Below, piece by piece: positions 7,879-17,535 of a DNA stretch of 64,000 nucleotides. Source of the DNA: JASLEW01 sp963732005 (GTDB taxonomy: Bacteria; Acidobacteriota; Thermoanaerobaculia; Multivoradales; UBA5704); NCBI GenBank assembly GCA_963732005.1, contig CAVSXT010000005.1, positions 1,550,001 to 1,614,000 on the forward strand. The letters are read 5' to 3'. Each line of letters opens with the position of its first letter. Within the stretch, counting starts at the first letter, position 1. The notes under the pieces were generated by a model. The model worked only from the letters and a program-made list of their open reading frames with translations. It had not been told where the DNA came from and did not search any database. Position numbers and translations under genes: made by a program.

Positions 7879-8889
7879 ATGCCCGCCCGCTCGCGCATCG
7901 CGCTGGTCTTCCCGGGTCAGGGATCGCAGAAGGTGGGGATGGGGCGGGCCTGGGCGGAAGTCTCGCCGGCGGCCCGGCGGACCTTCGCGGAGGCCGACGA
8001 GGCGCTGGGCCTGCCGCTCACCCGGCGGTGCTGGGAGGGGCCGGAGGAGGAGCTCAACCTCACCGCCAACACCCAGCCGGCGCTGCTCGCGGTGTCGATC
8101 GCCATCCATCGCGCGCTCACCGCGCCGGCGCCGCCTGCCGGCTTCGCGGCGCCCTGGCCACCCCCGCCGATATCGTCGCCGGTCGCCATGGCCGGCCACA
8201 GTCTGGGGGAGTACTCGGCGCTGGTGGCGGCGGGGGCCCTGGCATTCGCCGACGCGTTGCGCCTGGTGCGCCGGCGCGGCGAGCTGATGCAGCAGGCGGT
8301 GCCGGTCGGGGAGGGCGCGATGGCGGCCTTCCTGGGGCTCGACGCGGCGGCCGTGGCCGCGGTCGCCCGCGACGCCGAGGCGGCGGTGGCGGGCGAGGTG
8401 TGCGCCGTCGCCAACCTCAACGCACCGGGCCAGACGGTGGTGGCCGGGCACCGCCGGGCGGTGGAGCGCGCGATGGAGCTGGCCAGGGAGCGCGGGGCGC
8501 GCAAGGCGACGCTGCTGCCGGTTTCGGCGCCCTTCCATTCGCCGCTGATGCGGCCGGCGCGGCTGGCCATGGCCGAGCTGCTCGCCGGGACCGCGTTCCG
8601 CGATCCCGAGGTACCGGTGGTGACCAACGTCGACGCCGCGCCGGCGACCACCGCCGCGGCCGCCCGCGACGCGCTGGTCCGCCAGATCGACAGCCCGGTG
8701 CGGTGGGTGGAGTCGGTCGAGTGGATGGCGAGCCAGGCCGGCGTCGAGGCGCTGCTCGAGGTCGGCGCGGGCGGCGTGCTGTCGGGCCTCAACCGCCGCA
8801 TCGCCGCCGGGGTGCAGGCGGCGCCGCTGGGCGAGCCCGAGCAGCTGCGCAAGCTGCTGGACGGCTGGGCGGCGCCGGCCACCTCATAA
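7879..8889 (+). CDS. fabD: Malonyl-CoA:ACP transacylase
   Basis: Protein of 336 residues that loads malonate onto acyl carrier protein for chain extension. The oxyanion/nucleophile signatures are present: LVFPGQGSQKVGMG at the N-terminus, GHSLGEYSALVAAG with the catalytic Ser, and the catalytic His in VSAPFHSPLM; the C-terminal GAGGVLSGL is also typical. Slightly longer than E. coli FabD because of a Pro/Ala loop before the active-site Ser. The start lies one base after the plsX stop, so the two are probably coupled. Confidence 0.96.
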   Translation: MPARSRIALVFPGQGSQKVGMGRAWAEVSPAARRTFAEADEALGLPLTRRCWEGPEEELNLTANTQPALLAVSIAIHRALTAPAPPAGFAAPWPPPPISSPVAMAGHSLGEYSALVAAGALAFADALRLVRRRGELMQQAVPVGEGAMAAFLGLDAAAVAAVARDAEAAVAGEVCAVANLNAPGQTVVAGHRRAVERAMELARERGARKATLLPVSAPFHSPLMRPARLAMAELLAGTAFRDPEVPVVTNVDAAPATTAAAARDALVRQIDSPVRWVESVEWMASQAGVEALLEVGAGGVLSGLNRRIAAGVQAAPLGEPEQLRKLLDGWAAPATS

Positions 8890-8898
8890 GGAGTCCGC

Positions 8899-9642
8899 AT
8901 GTTCCGTCTCGACGGCAAAACCGCCCTGGTCACCGGCGCCTCTCAGGGGATTGGCGAGGCGGTCGCCCGGCTGCTGGCCGCCCAGGGGGCGCGGGTGGTG
9001 CTGGCCGCGCGCTCGGCCGACCGGCTGGCGGCGCTGGCCGCGGAGATCGCCGGCGCCGGCGGCATCGCCCACCCGCTGACGCTCGACGTCGCGCAGCCGG
9101 AGAGCGTCGCCGCGCGGCTCAAGGAGCTGCCGGAAGAGCTGGCCGCCATCGACGTGCTGGTCAACAATGCCGGCATCACCGCCGACAACCTGTTGCTGCG
9201 CATGTCGCTGGCCGACTGGGAGCGGGTGCTGCGCACCAATCTCACCGGCGCCTTCGCGCTGACCCGCGAGGTGGTGCGGGGCATGATGCGCCGGCGCTGG
9301 GGACGGGTGATCAGCGTCTCCTCGGTGGTGGGGATGATGGGCAACGCCGGCCAGGCCAACTACGCGGCCGCCAAGGCGGGCCTGATCGGCTTCAGCAAGT
9401 CGCTCGCCCGCGAGCTGGGCAGCCGCGGCATCACCGTCAACGTCGTCGCTCCCGGTCTCATCGAGACGGCGATGACCGCCGACCTGCCCGAGGCGTCGCG
9501 CGCCGAGCTGACCGCGGGCATCGCCCTCAAGCGCCTGGGCCAGGTCGGCGACGCGGCGGCGGCGGTGCTCTACCTGGCCAGCGAAGAGGCCGGCTACGTG
9601 ACCGGGCACGTCCTGAACGTCTCCGGCGGCCTCTACATATAA
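8899..9642 (+). CDS. fabG: 3-oxoacyl-ACP reductase FabG
   Basis: Protein of 247 residues, a short-chain dehydrogenase that reduces beta-ketoacyl-ACP with NADPH. It shows the cofactor motif TGASQGIG, the NNAG motif, the catalytic Ser in ISVSSVVGMMGN, and Y-x-x-x-K in NYAAAKAGL. The C-terminal VTGHVLNVSGGLYI is typical of FabG rather than of other SDRs. RBS AAGGAG lies seven bases before the ATG. It belongs to the operon, nine bases after fabD. Confidence 0.96.
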   Translation: MFRLDGKTALVTGASQGIGEAVARLLAAQGARVVLAARSADRLAALAAEIAGAGGIAHPLTLDVAQPESVAARLKELPEELAAIDVLVNNAGITADNLLLRMSLADWERVLRTNLTGAFALTREVVRGMMRRRWGRVISVSSVVGMMGNAGQANYAAAKAGLIGFSKSLARELGSRGITVNVVAPGLIETAMTADLPEASRAELTAGIALKRLGQVGDAAAAVLYLASEEAGYVTGHVLNVSGGLYI

Positions 9643-9780
9643 GATTGCGCTGGCGGCGGCCGGATCGTGGCCTCCTGGCCAGCCCCAGGTTCCATGGACC
9701 TTGGGGGGGGCTTTATGCTAGAACCTGCGGTCTGTGCGCAGCGGGGCGGGTCAGCCGTTCCATTCAAGGAGGGAGTTCCG

Positions 9781-10023
<243 letters not shown>

Positions 10024-10072
10024 CCCCCTCTTCCACCCCACCGCCCGCGAATCCGAGATCTTGAGCTCCGCA

Positions 10073-11377
10073 GTGCGCCGCCGAGTCGCCGTCACCGGGG
10101 TTGGCCTGGTGTCGCCGCTGGGAGTGGGGACCGAGCCGACCTGGCGCGGCCTGCTCGCCGGCAAGAGCGGCATCGGCCGCATCACCCATTTCGACGCGGC
10201 CGCCTTCCCGTCGCGGATCGCCGGCGAGGTCAAAGGCTTCAACCCCCAGGACTACGTCGACAAGAAGGACGTCAAGAAGAGCGACGTCTTCATCCACTTC
10301 GCCCTGGCGGCCAGCCGCTTCGCCCTGGAGGATGCCCGCCTGGTCATCGACGGCGGCAACGCCGACCGGGTCGGCGTGGTCATCGGCTCCGGCATCGGCG
10401 GCCTGCCGCTGATCGAGTCCACCCACACCACCCTGCTCGAGAAGGGCCCGAGCCGGGTGTCGCCGTTCTTCATCCCCGGCCTGATCGTCAACATGGCGGC
10501 CGGCCAGGTCTCCATCCACCACGGGGCGCGCGGCCCCAGCACCTCGCCCGCCACCGCCTGCACCACCGGCCTGCACGCCGTCGGCGACGCCTTCCGCCTG
10601 ATCCAGAACGACGAGGCCGACGCCATGATCGCCGGCGGCAGCGAGGCGGTGATCACGCCCCTGGCCATCGCCGGCTTCTGCGCCATGCGCGCCCTCTCGC
10701 ACCGCAACCACGAGCCCGAGCGGGCGTCGCGCCCGTGGGACGCCGGCCGCGACGGCTTCGTCATCGGCGAGGGGGCCGGCATCGTGGTGCTCGAGGAGCT
10801 GGCGGCCGCCGAACGGCGCGGCGCGCCGATCTACGCCGAGATCGTGGGCTATGGCATGAGCGCGGACGCCTACCACATTTCGGCGCCGGAGCCGCACGGC
10901 GAGGGCGCCCTGCGGTGCATGCGGGCGGCGCTGCGCGACGCCGGCCTGGCGCCCGAGGCGATCCAGTACATCAACGCCCATGGCACCTCGACCCAGCTCG
11001 GCGACCTCTCCGAGGTCCGGGCCATCCGCGCGGCCTTCGGCGAGCACGCCGGCCGGCTCGCGGTGTCGTCGACCAAGTCGGCCACCGGCCACCTGCTCGG
11101 AGCGGCCGGCGGCCTCGAATGCGGCATCCTGGCGCTGGCGGTGCGCGACCAGGTGCTGCCGCCGACGATCAATCTCGAGCAGCCCGGCGAGGGCTGTGAC
11201 CTCGACTTCGTGCCGCTGACGGCCCGCCCGGCGGCGCTGCAGTACGCGCTGACCAACTCCTTTGGCTTCGGCGGCACCAACGGCGCGCTGATCATGAAGC
11301 GGTACGAGGGGCCGGCGGCGGCCGCCGGCGCCACGGCAGGCGCCGGCGCCACGGCGGCTGCCGAGCCGCAGGCCTAG
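10073..11377 (+). CDS. fabF: 3-oxoacyl-ACP synthase II
   Basis: About 434 residues; condenses malonyl-ACP with acyl-ACP during elongation. Active-site Cys in PATACTTGLHAV, His in NAHGTSTQLGD and STKSATGHLLGAAG, and GFGGTNG near the end are all present. No ATG lies near the conserved N-terminus. GTG at 10073 gives VRRRVAVTGVGLVSPLG, the usual length, while TTG at 10061 would add four residues. The last ~25 residues are an Ala/Gly-rich tail beyond the normal end. No fabH gene lies in this operon, although many bacteria keep it beside plsX and fabD. Confidence 0.93.
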   Translation: MRRRVAVTGVGLVSPLGVGTEPTWRGLLAGKSGIGRITHFDAAAFPSRIAGEVKGFNPQDYVDKKDVKKSDVFIHFALAASRFALEDARLVIDGGNADRVGVVIGSGIGGLPLIESTHTTLLEKGPSRVSPFFIPGLIVNMAAGQVSIHHGARGPSTSPATACTTGLHAVGDAFRLIQNDEADAMIAGGSEAVITPLAIAGFCAMRALSHRNHEPERASRPWDAGRDGFVIGEGAGIVVLEELAAAERRGAPIYAEIVGYGMSADAYHISAPEPHGEGALRCMRAALRDAGLAPEAIQYINAHGTSTQLGDLSEVRAIRAAFGEHAGRLAVSSTKSATGHLLGAAGGLECGILALAVRDQVLPPTINLEQPGEGCDLDFVPLTARPAALQYALTNSFGFGGTNGALIMKRYEGPAAAAGATAGAGATAAAEPQA

Positions 11378-11472
11378 CCGCCCGCCCCCGCCCGGGGGCC
11401 CCGGTGGGGGGCTGCAACCTTGTCGCCCGTGGTCTCGTAGTGTCGGCCGATGGGCAACCGGAGGTCCCGCAG

Positions 11473-12822
11473 ATGGCTGAGCATGGCGAATCCTACGAGC
11501 AGGGCGAACATTCCGCACCCGGCGAGCACCGCGAGCGCGGCGCACCCGGCAAACCCGGCAAACCCGGCAAACACCGCGCAAATCGCGAGCCTGGCGAGCG
11601 CCGGCGGGGCGGCATCCCGGGAGCGCGCGGCTGGACGGCGGCGCTGGCGCTGGCGGTCGGCATGGCCGCGGCCGGGCGGCTGGCCGCCGAGCCGCAGACG
11701 CGGACCTTCCGGCAGAGCTTCCCGGCGACGCCGGGGGTCGCGCTGCGGCTCGCCAACCTGGCCGGGCAGGTCGAGCTGGTTGCCGGCTCCGGCAACCAGG
11801 TGGTGATCGACGCCGACGTGTATGCCGAGCTGCCCGGGTCCGGCGAGACCCAGCGGGTGCTGCAGGAGATGCGCTGGGTGCACGGGCAGGACAGCAAGGG
11901 GCGAGAGGAATGGGTGCTGTCCTACCCGGTGGACCGCTACCGCTCGTATTTCTATCCGCGGCCGCGCGAGGGCTCCGAGTCGAGCTTCTGGAGCCTGTTC
12001 GACCACAGCTCGAGCTCGACCACCTATCGCGGCGAGCGGGTGCGGATCTACACCGGCGGGCGGGCGTCGGCGCCGACGCTCTACGCCAACCTGCGCATCG
12101 CGCTGCCGGCGGCGAGCGACGTGGCGCTGCGCAACCTGGTGGGCAAGGTGCACGGCGGCGGCCTCGAAGGCACGCTGGCGCTCGACACCGGCAGCAGCGA
12201 CATCCGCATCGAGTCGTTCTCCGGCCAGTTGCATCTGGACACCGGCTCGGGCGACATCGTGCTCGGCAGCAGCCGCGGCGAGACGTCGATCGACACCGGC
12301 TCCGGCGACGTGGTGGTGCGCCAGCTGGTGGGTAACGCCACCATCGACACCGGTTCGGGCGACGTCCGCATCGACAAGGTGGCGGTCGGTAAGCTGAAGC
12401 TGCACACCGGTTCGGGCGACGTCATCGTGCGCGACGGCGCCGCCGGCGAGCTGATCGCGGACACCGGCAGCGGCGAGGTGCGGGTGATCGGCGTGGAGCT
12501 CGACGAGCTGATGGCCGACACCGGCTCGGGGGACGTCGAGGTCGCCAGCTCGCTCGAGCACACGCGGCGGATCACCGCCAAGACCGGCAGCGGCGACGTG
12601 CGCGTCTACGCCGGCCCGGCAGCGTCGTTCGACGTCACCGCGGACCAGAGCAGCGGCGACCTGCAGGTGAACTACTCGGACGCGGTGCTGCGGCGGGGAC
12701 GCCACTCCGAGAAGGTGGTGGGAGCGCGGCGGGGCGACGGCCGCACCACCATCCGCATCGAGAGCGGCAGCGGCGACTGCGTGATCGCGCCGCGCGGCTC
12801 CGGCGGCAAGCACCGGCAGTGA
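11473..12822 (+). CDS. DUF4097-type beta-helical cell-surface protein
   Basis: About 449 residues. After a charged N-terminal extension (with GKPGKPGKP from a short DNA repeat at 11549-11572) comes a membrane/signal segment (GWTAALALAVGMAAAGRLAA). Then a beta-sheet domain, and from residue ~235 a run of short repeats built on DTGSGD or LHTGSGDV, at least eight times, each followed by hydrophobic strands. This is the right-handed repeat seen in DUF4097/DUF4098 'putative adhesin' proteins, so the mature part is likely periplasmic or surface-exposed. The ATG at 11473 has GGAGG nine bases upstream. Convergent with the ETF-QO gene. Exact role not known for the family. Confidence 0.8.
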   Translation: MAEHGESYEQGEHSAPGEHRERGAPGKPGKPGKHRANREPGERRRGGIPGARGWTAALALAVGMAAAGRLAAEPQTRTFRQSFPATPGVALRLANLAGQVELVAGSGNQVVIDADVYAELPGSGETQRVLQEMRWVHGQDSKGREEWVLSYPVDRYRSYFYPRPREGSESSFWSLFDHSSSSTTYRGERVRIYTGGRASAPTLYANLRIALPAASDVALRNLVGKVHGGGLEGTLALDTGSSDIRIESFSGQLHLDTGSGDIVLGSSRGETSIDTGSGDVVVRQLVGNATIDTGSGDVRIDKVAVGKLKLHTGSGDVIVRDGAAGELIADTGSGEVRVIGVELDELMADTGSGDVEVASSLEHTRRITAKTGSGDVRVYAGPAASFDVTADQSSGDLQVNYSDAVLRRGRHSEKVVGARRGDGRTTIRIESGSGDCVIAPRGSGGKHRQ

Positions 12823-12866
12823 GGGGCGCGGGGAGCGGAGCGTTCCCCGGAGCGTCCCCTCCCCCC

Positions 12867-14586
12867 TTACATCTTGCTGTAGTTGGGCGCCGCCGCCTTC
12901 CGGGGGCACCCAGGTGATGATGCCGTAGGGATCCATGATGTCGCAGGTCTTGCAGTGCACGCAGTTGGCGGCGTTGATCTGCAGGCGCCGGACGGGGGTG
13001 GGGGCCGGGGCCTCCGGGGTGGCCGGGGGCTGCTCGGTCACCATCTCGTAGACCGCCGCCGGGCAGAAGCGCTCGCAGGGATTGGCATACTCCGCGGTGC
13101 AGCGGGTGACGCAGATGCTGGGATCGGCGACGTGCAGGTGGACGAGCTGGTCCTCGTCGTGGGCGGTGCCGGACATGTAGACGTCGGCGAGGCGGTCGAA
13201 GACCAGCTGGGTGCCGTCCACGGTGGCGCTGGCGGGCGGGATGGGCGGCGGCGGCGCGAGGCGGCGGCCGGCATCCGAGGTGAGCGGCACCATGCGCTCG
13301 TGGCCGGCGGTGGTGGGTAGGCGGTCGCGCACGCCCCAGCCGCGGCCGCCGGTGACCAGGCCCAGGCCGGCCTGCAGCATGGCGGCGGGCAGGCCGTGGT
13401 CGAAGGCCTGGTGGAAGTTGCGCACCGGCCACAGCTCCTCGCGGATCCAGCTCGCCTCGACCTTGGCCTGGTAGCGCTGGTGAAGGGGCTGGGCGGCGGC
13501 GGCGGTCGCCAGCTCTTCGAAGATGGCCTCCGCTGCCAGCATGCCGGATTTCATCGCCAGATGGATGCCCTTGAGGCGCTGGCTGTTGAGGAAGCCGGCG
13601 GCGTCGCCGACCAGCAGGAAGCCGTCGCCGCCGAGGCGCGGCAGCGACCACCAGCCGCCTTCCGGGATCGCCTTGGCGCCGTAGAACGCCAGCTTGCCGC
13701 CGGCCAGCAGGCGGGCGATGGCGGGATGGGTCTTCCAGCGCTGGAACTCCAGGAAGGGATCGAAGAGCGGGTTCCGGTAGTCGAGGCCGACCACCAGGCC
13801 GGCGATCAACTGGTCGTTCTGCATGCCGTAGGCGAAGCCGCCGCCGAAGACGCCGGCGCCCAGCGGCCAGCTGAGGGTGTGCCAGACCTGGCCCGGGGCG
13901 ACGCGGCCCGGCGGCACGTCCCAGACCTCCTTGAGGCCGAGCGCGTAGAGCTGCGGGTTGCTGCCGCGCGACAGGCCGAGCGCCGCGTCGAGCTGCTTGA
14001 CCAGCGTGCCGCGCGGCCCTTCGCCCAGCACCACGCAACGGGTGCGGACGTCGATGCCGGGCTCGTAGTTGGCCTTGCGCTCGCCGTTCCTGCCGACGCC
14101 GCGGTCGCCGGTGCGCACCCCGGCCACCCGCCCCTGTTCGAGCAGCGCCGACACCGCCGGGAACTCGAAGAAGAGATCGACGCCGGCGGCCTCGACGCGC
14201 GGCGCCATCCACTTGAGCAGCTTGCCCAGCGAGGCGACGTAGCAGCCATGGTTGCGCAGCGGCGGCGGGATGGGGAGAGAATGCGCGGCCCGGGCGGTGA
14301 GCAGCAGCACCTCCTCCTTGCCCACCGGCGCCTCGAAGGGCGCGCTCTGCCAGTCGTCGGGGAACAGCTCGGCCAGGGCGCGCGGATCGACCACCGCACC
14401 GGAGAGGGCGTGGCTGCCGATCTCGCGGCCCTTCTCGAGCACCGCGATGGAGATCTCGAGCGGCTGGCCGGCGGTCGCGTTGTGCCGCCGCACCAGGCCC
14501 GCCAGGTGGCAGGCCCCCGCCAGGCTGGCCGGCCCGGCGCCCACGAACAGCACGTCGATCTCCAGGGTTTCGCGCTCGTCGCTCAT
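12867..14586 (-). CDS. Electron transfer flavoprotein-ubiquinone oxidoreductase, frameshift near the C-terminus
   Basis: Passes electrons from reduced ETF to the quinone pool using FAD and a 4Fe-4S cluster. The N-terminal FAD motif (DVLFVGAGPASLAGACHLAG), GCYVASLGKLLKWM, LVGDAAGFLNSQRLKGIHLAMKSG, and the cluster Cys (CERFCPAAVYE, CVHCKTCDI) are all present. After GIITWVPPEGGG the frame reads on as AQLQQDV and stays open through antisense DNA. Removing one base near 12886-12893 gives PNYSKM and a TAA at 12867-12869, the normal family ending. The total length, 1720 bp, is 3n+1, consistent with a one-base insertion. It may be a sequencing error in the GC-run or a real late frameshift; the functional domains are unaffected. 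Confidence 0.9.
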
Positions 14587-14628
14587 CGCGCCGGCGATGC
14601 TACCACCTGGGCAGGCAGGGGCCGGCGG

Positions 14629-15594
14629 TCAACCTACCGTCGCGTCGAGGGCCGGGAAGCCGACCATGGTCTCTTCCTCGACCGGCAGGCCGGCGGCGAG
14701 CCAGGAGTCGAGGCCGCCTTCCAGCGGCCGCACGCGGGTGAAGCCGCGCGCCATCAGCAGGCGCGCCACGCGGGCGGCGGAAGCCTCGCTCGGGCAGGTG
14801 CAATAGAGGACGATCTCGCCGTCGCGCGGCAGCAGGGCGAGCTTGCCGTCCACCTCGTGCAGGGTCATGCGCAGGGCGCCGGGGATGTGCTGGGCGGCGA
14901 AGCTGCGGGTGGTGCGGACGTCGACGATGGCCGGCGGCTGGCCGCTGTCGATCAGCCGGCGCAGCTCCTCGACGCCGATGCGGGCGACGCGCAGCACCTT
15001 GTAGAAGCGCCGCCGCTCCCACCATTTCATGGCGATCAGCAGCGCCACGCCGGCGGCGGCGGCGACCGCCGCCCCGATGCCGAAGCGGTGCACGACGACC
15101 AGCAGGCGCCCGACGGCGCCGTGGAAGATGAAGCCGAGGCTCACCGCCGAGCCGGCCCAGAGCAGGTTGCCGAGGCTGTCCCAGAGCAGGAAGAGATGGA
15201 CTGGCACGCGCGCGGCGCCGGCCAGGGGCAGCACCACGATCGAGTAGCCGGGCACGAACTTCGAGTACAGCAGCGAGGCCAGGCCTCGCCGCGCGAAGAG
15301 CGCCTGGGTCGAGCGCTCGCAGGCCTCCGGCGAGAGCGCGATGCGGCAGATCGAGCGCACCGCCTGCTCGCCCCGCCAGCGGCCGAGCAGGTACCAGCCG
15401 CTGTCGATGGCGAGCGGCGTGGCCACGGCGATCAGCAGCAGCGGCGTCAGGCCGATCAGGCCGTTGGCCGACAGCGCGCCGGCCACGAACAGCGTCGGCA
15501 GCGCCGGCACCGGCACGCCGATCCGCTCCGCCAGGGCGTTGGCGAACACCAGGGCCAGACCATGCCGGCCGAGCTGCGCTAACAATTCATTCAT
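14629..15594 (-). CDS. DedA-family membrane protein fused to a rhodanese domain
   Basis: Protein of 321 residues. Residues 1-~200 are DedA/SNARE-associated-like: several membrane helices, the re-entrant LYSKFVPGYSIVVLPLAG region typical of the family (F-x-R/K-F-x-P), and a last helix before KWWERRRF. Residues ~215-315 form a cytoplasmic rhodanese domain: VDVRTTRSFAAQHIPGA, active-site loop YCTCPSEASAAR with its Cys, and LEGGLDSWLAAGLPV. DedA proteins are linked to lipid flipping and membrane homeostasis; rhodanese domains carry sulfur or act as binding modules. The fusion is known in other bacteria. It lies 42 bp upstream of the ETF-QO gene on the same strand, possibly co-transcribed. Confidence 0.88.
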   Translation of the reverse strand: MNELLAQLGRHGLALVFANALAERIGVPVPALPTLFVAGALSANGLIGLTPLLLIAVATPLAIDSGWYLLGRWRGEQAVRSICRIALSPEACERSTQALFARRGLASLLYSKFVPGYSIVVLPLAGAARVPVHLFLLWDSLGNLLWAGSAVSLGFIFHGAVGRLLVVVHRFGIGAAVAAAAGVALLIAMKWWERRRFYKVLRVARIGVEELRRLIDSGQPPAIVDVRTTRSFAAQHIPGALRMTLHEVDGKLALLPRDGEIVLYCTCPSEASAARVARLLMARGFTRVRPLEGGLDSWLAAGLPVEEETMVGFPALDATVG

Positions 15595-15917
15595 CGGGAG
15601 AGAACCTCGATGCTCCGCGGTGGGCGCCGCCGCCAGACTACCGCTCTATCCTTGCATGCGCGGCGCGGCGCTGGAAGCTCCGGCGTGGAGCCGCGCGGCC
15701 GCCCGACGGCCGCTGGGAGGCCGCCAGGAGGCCGCCGCGCGGCGCAGCGATGCCTTGCGGGCCTTGCGGCTCTCGTGCCAGACACGCATGCCGGGACGGA
15801 AGGCGGCGGTTGCCGGCGGATACCGGCGGATACCGGCGGATACCGGCGGGCGGGCTATCCTTATAGGCAGCCGGCCGCGGGCGAGCGGGTGGCGCGACGG
15901 GCATCTGGAGGTGGGGC
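15595..15917. other. Intergenic region with a 10-bp tandem repeat
   Basis: No convincing gene is seen in these 323 bases between divergent transcription units. It holds four head-to-tail copies of TACCGGCGGA or close variants at 15811-15850 (first copy TGCCGGCGGA), about 70 bases before the aroDE start. The repeat may bind a regulator or be a slippage product. Confidence 0.5.
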
Positions 15918-17489
15918 TTGGCGGAGAGGGAGAGCGTGGCGGCGGCAGGGGGCGTGGCGGGAGCGACGGGGCCGGCGGGGCCGGCGGGATTGGGGCGCGG
16001 GGCGGCGGCGGTGCTGATCGCCACCCTGACCACTCCCTTCACCCCCGAGCTGGCGGCGGGGCTCGACGGCGTCGAATGGCTCGAGGTGCGGGCCGACGTG
16101 GTCGGCGACCTCGATCCGGAGCCGCTGCGCGGGCGCTTCGCGGGCAAGCTCCTCTACACCCTGCGCAGCCGGGCCGAGGGCGGCGCCTTCGACGGCTCGC
16201 CGGAGCGGCGCAAGCGGCGCCTGCTCGAGGCCGCGGGGCGCTACGACTGGGTGGACCTCGAGGGGGCGCGCGACCTGACGCCGGAGCTGCTGACCGCCAT
16301 CCCGGCGGCGCGGCGGCTGATCTCCTGGCACGGGCCGGCGACCGACGCCGACGGGCTCGCCGCCTGCCTGGCGCGGCTGACGGCGGCCGAGGCGGCGCTC
16401 TACAAGCTGGTGCCCTGGGCGGTGCAGCCGGGCGAGGCGCTGGCGCCGTTGCAGCTGTTGCACGGCATGCGGCGCTCCGACGTCGCCGCCTTTGCCGGCG
16501 GCGACGCCGGGACCTGGACGCGGCTGGTGGCGCCGCGGCTGGGGGCGCCGGTGGTCTACGGCGCGGCGGGTGAGGCGCCGGGCGCGCCCGGCCAGCCGTC
16601 GATCCGCAAGCTGCGCGAGGACTTCGGCCTGCCAGCGCTGCCGCCGGTCGAGGCGCTGTTCGGGGTGGTGGGCAACCCGGTAGCCCACTCGCTGTCGCCG
16701 CGCCTGCACAACGGCGCCTATCGCGAGCTGGGCATCCCGGCGCTCTACCTGCCGTTCCAGACCGATGCGTTCGGCGACTTCTGGCTCGAGGTGGTGGAGG
16801 AGGGGGTGCTCGAATCGTTGGGCCTGCCGATCCGCGGCCTCTCGATCACCGCGCCGTTCAAGGCCGCGGCGCTGGCGGTGGGCGGCGCCGAGAGCCCGCT
16901 TGCCGGCCTGGTCGGCGGCGCCAACACCCTGGTGCGGCGGGAGGGCGTCTGGGAGGCGGAGTCGACGGACCCGGAGGGCGTGGTCGAGCCGCTGCGCGAC
17001 CGCGGCATCGAGCTCGCCGGCCGCCGTGCCGCGGTGATCGGGGCCGGCGGCGCCGGCCGGGCGGCGGCGGTGGGTCTGGCCCACGCCGGCGCGCAGGTGA
17101 CGCTGTTCAACCGCGGCGTCGAGCGCGCCGAGAGCGCCGGCGCCGATCTCGGGCTGCCCTGGCGGCCGCTCGCCGAGCTGGTCCCCGGCGATTTCGAGCT
17201 GCTGGTCAACGCCACGCCGCTGGGCCGCGCCCAGCGCGCCGGGAGCGAGCCACTGCCGTTCGCGGTGACGGCGCTGCGCCCGGGAGCGGTGGTGGTCGAT
17301 CTCGTCTACCGGCGGGCGGAGGAGGGCGCGACGCCGCTGTTGGCGGCGGCCGCGGCGCAGGGCGCGGCGACGGTGGACGGCCGCGAGGTGCTGCTGGGCC
17401 AGGCCCGCGGGCAGTTCCGGATGATGACCGGGCGCGAGCTGCCGCGCGAGCTGGCGCGGCGGCTGCTGGGTCTGGCGCCGGCGGGCTGA
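15918..17489 (+). CDS. Bifunctional 3-dehydroquinate dehydratase (type I) / shikimate dehydrogenase
   Basis: Protein of 523 residues fusing two steps of the shikimate pathway to aromatic amino acids. Residues ~30-235 are type I AroD: EVRADVVGD, then the His in ISWHG and the Schiff-base Lys in ALYKLVPWA. Residues ~245-520 are AroE: FGVVGNPVAHSLSPRLHN, SITAPFK with the catalytic Lys, the GANTLVRR segment, ESTDPEG with the Asp, and the NADP motif GAGGAGRAAAVGLAHAG. The start is a TTG at 15918 preceded by GGAGG at seven bases; no ATG is available. The same domain order is known in plants and chlamydiae. It starts with an unconserved Ala/Gly-rich extension of about 30 residues. Confidence 0.92.
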   Translation: MAERESVAAAGGVAGATGPAGPAGLGRGAAAVLIATLTTPFTPELAAGLDGVEWLEVRADVVGDLDPEPLRGRFAGKLLYTLRSRAEGGAFDGSPERRKRRLLEAAGRYDWVDLEGARDLTPELLTAIPAARRLISWHGPATDADGLAACLARLTAAEAALYKLVPWAVQPGEALAPLQLLHGMRRSDVAAFAGGDAGTWTRLVAPRLGAPVVYGAAGEAPGAPGQPSIRKLREDFGLPALPPVEALFGVVGNPVAHSLSPRLHNGAYRELGIPALYLPFQTDAFGDFWLEVVEEGVLESLGLPIRGLSITAPFKAAALAVGGAESPLAGLVGGANTLVRREGVWEAESTDPEGVVEPLRDRGIELAGRRAAVIGAGGAGRAAAVGLAHAGAQVTLFNRGVERAESAGADLGLPWRPLAELVPGDFELLVNATPLGRAQRAGSEPLPFAVTALRPGAVVVDLVYRRAEEGATPLLAAAAAQGAATVDGREVLLGQARGQFRMMTGRELPRELARRLLGLAPAG

Positions 17490-17535
17490 GCGGCGAGTGG
17501 CGAGAGCAGGGGGGCCGGGCGCGCCGCGGCCGGCT

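Noticed and set aside
11374..12866. C-terminal extension of ETF-QO by about 490 residues
   Set aside because: This part is the antisense of the DUF4097 gene and appears only because of the one-base shift near 12890.
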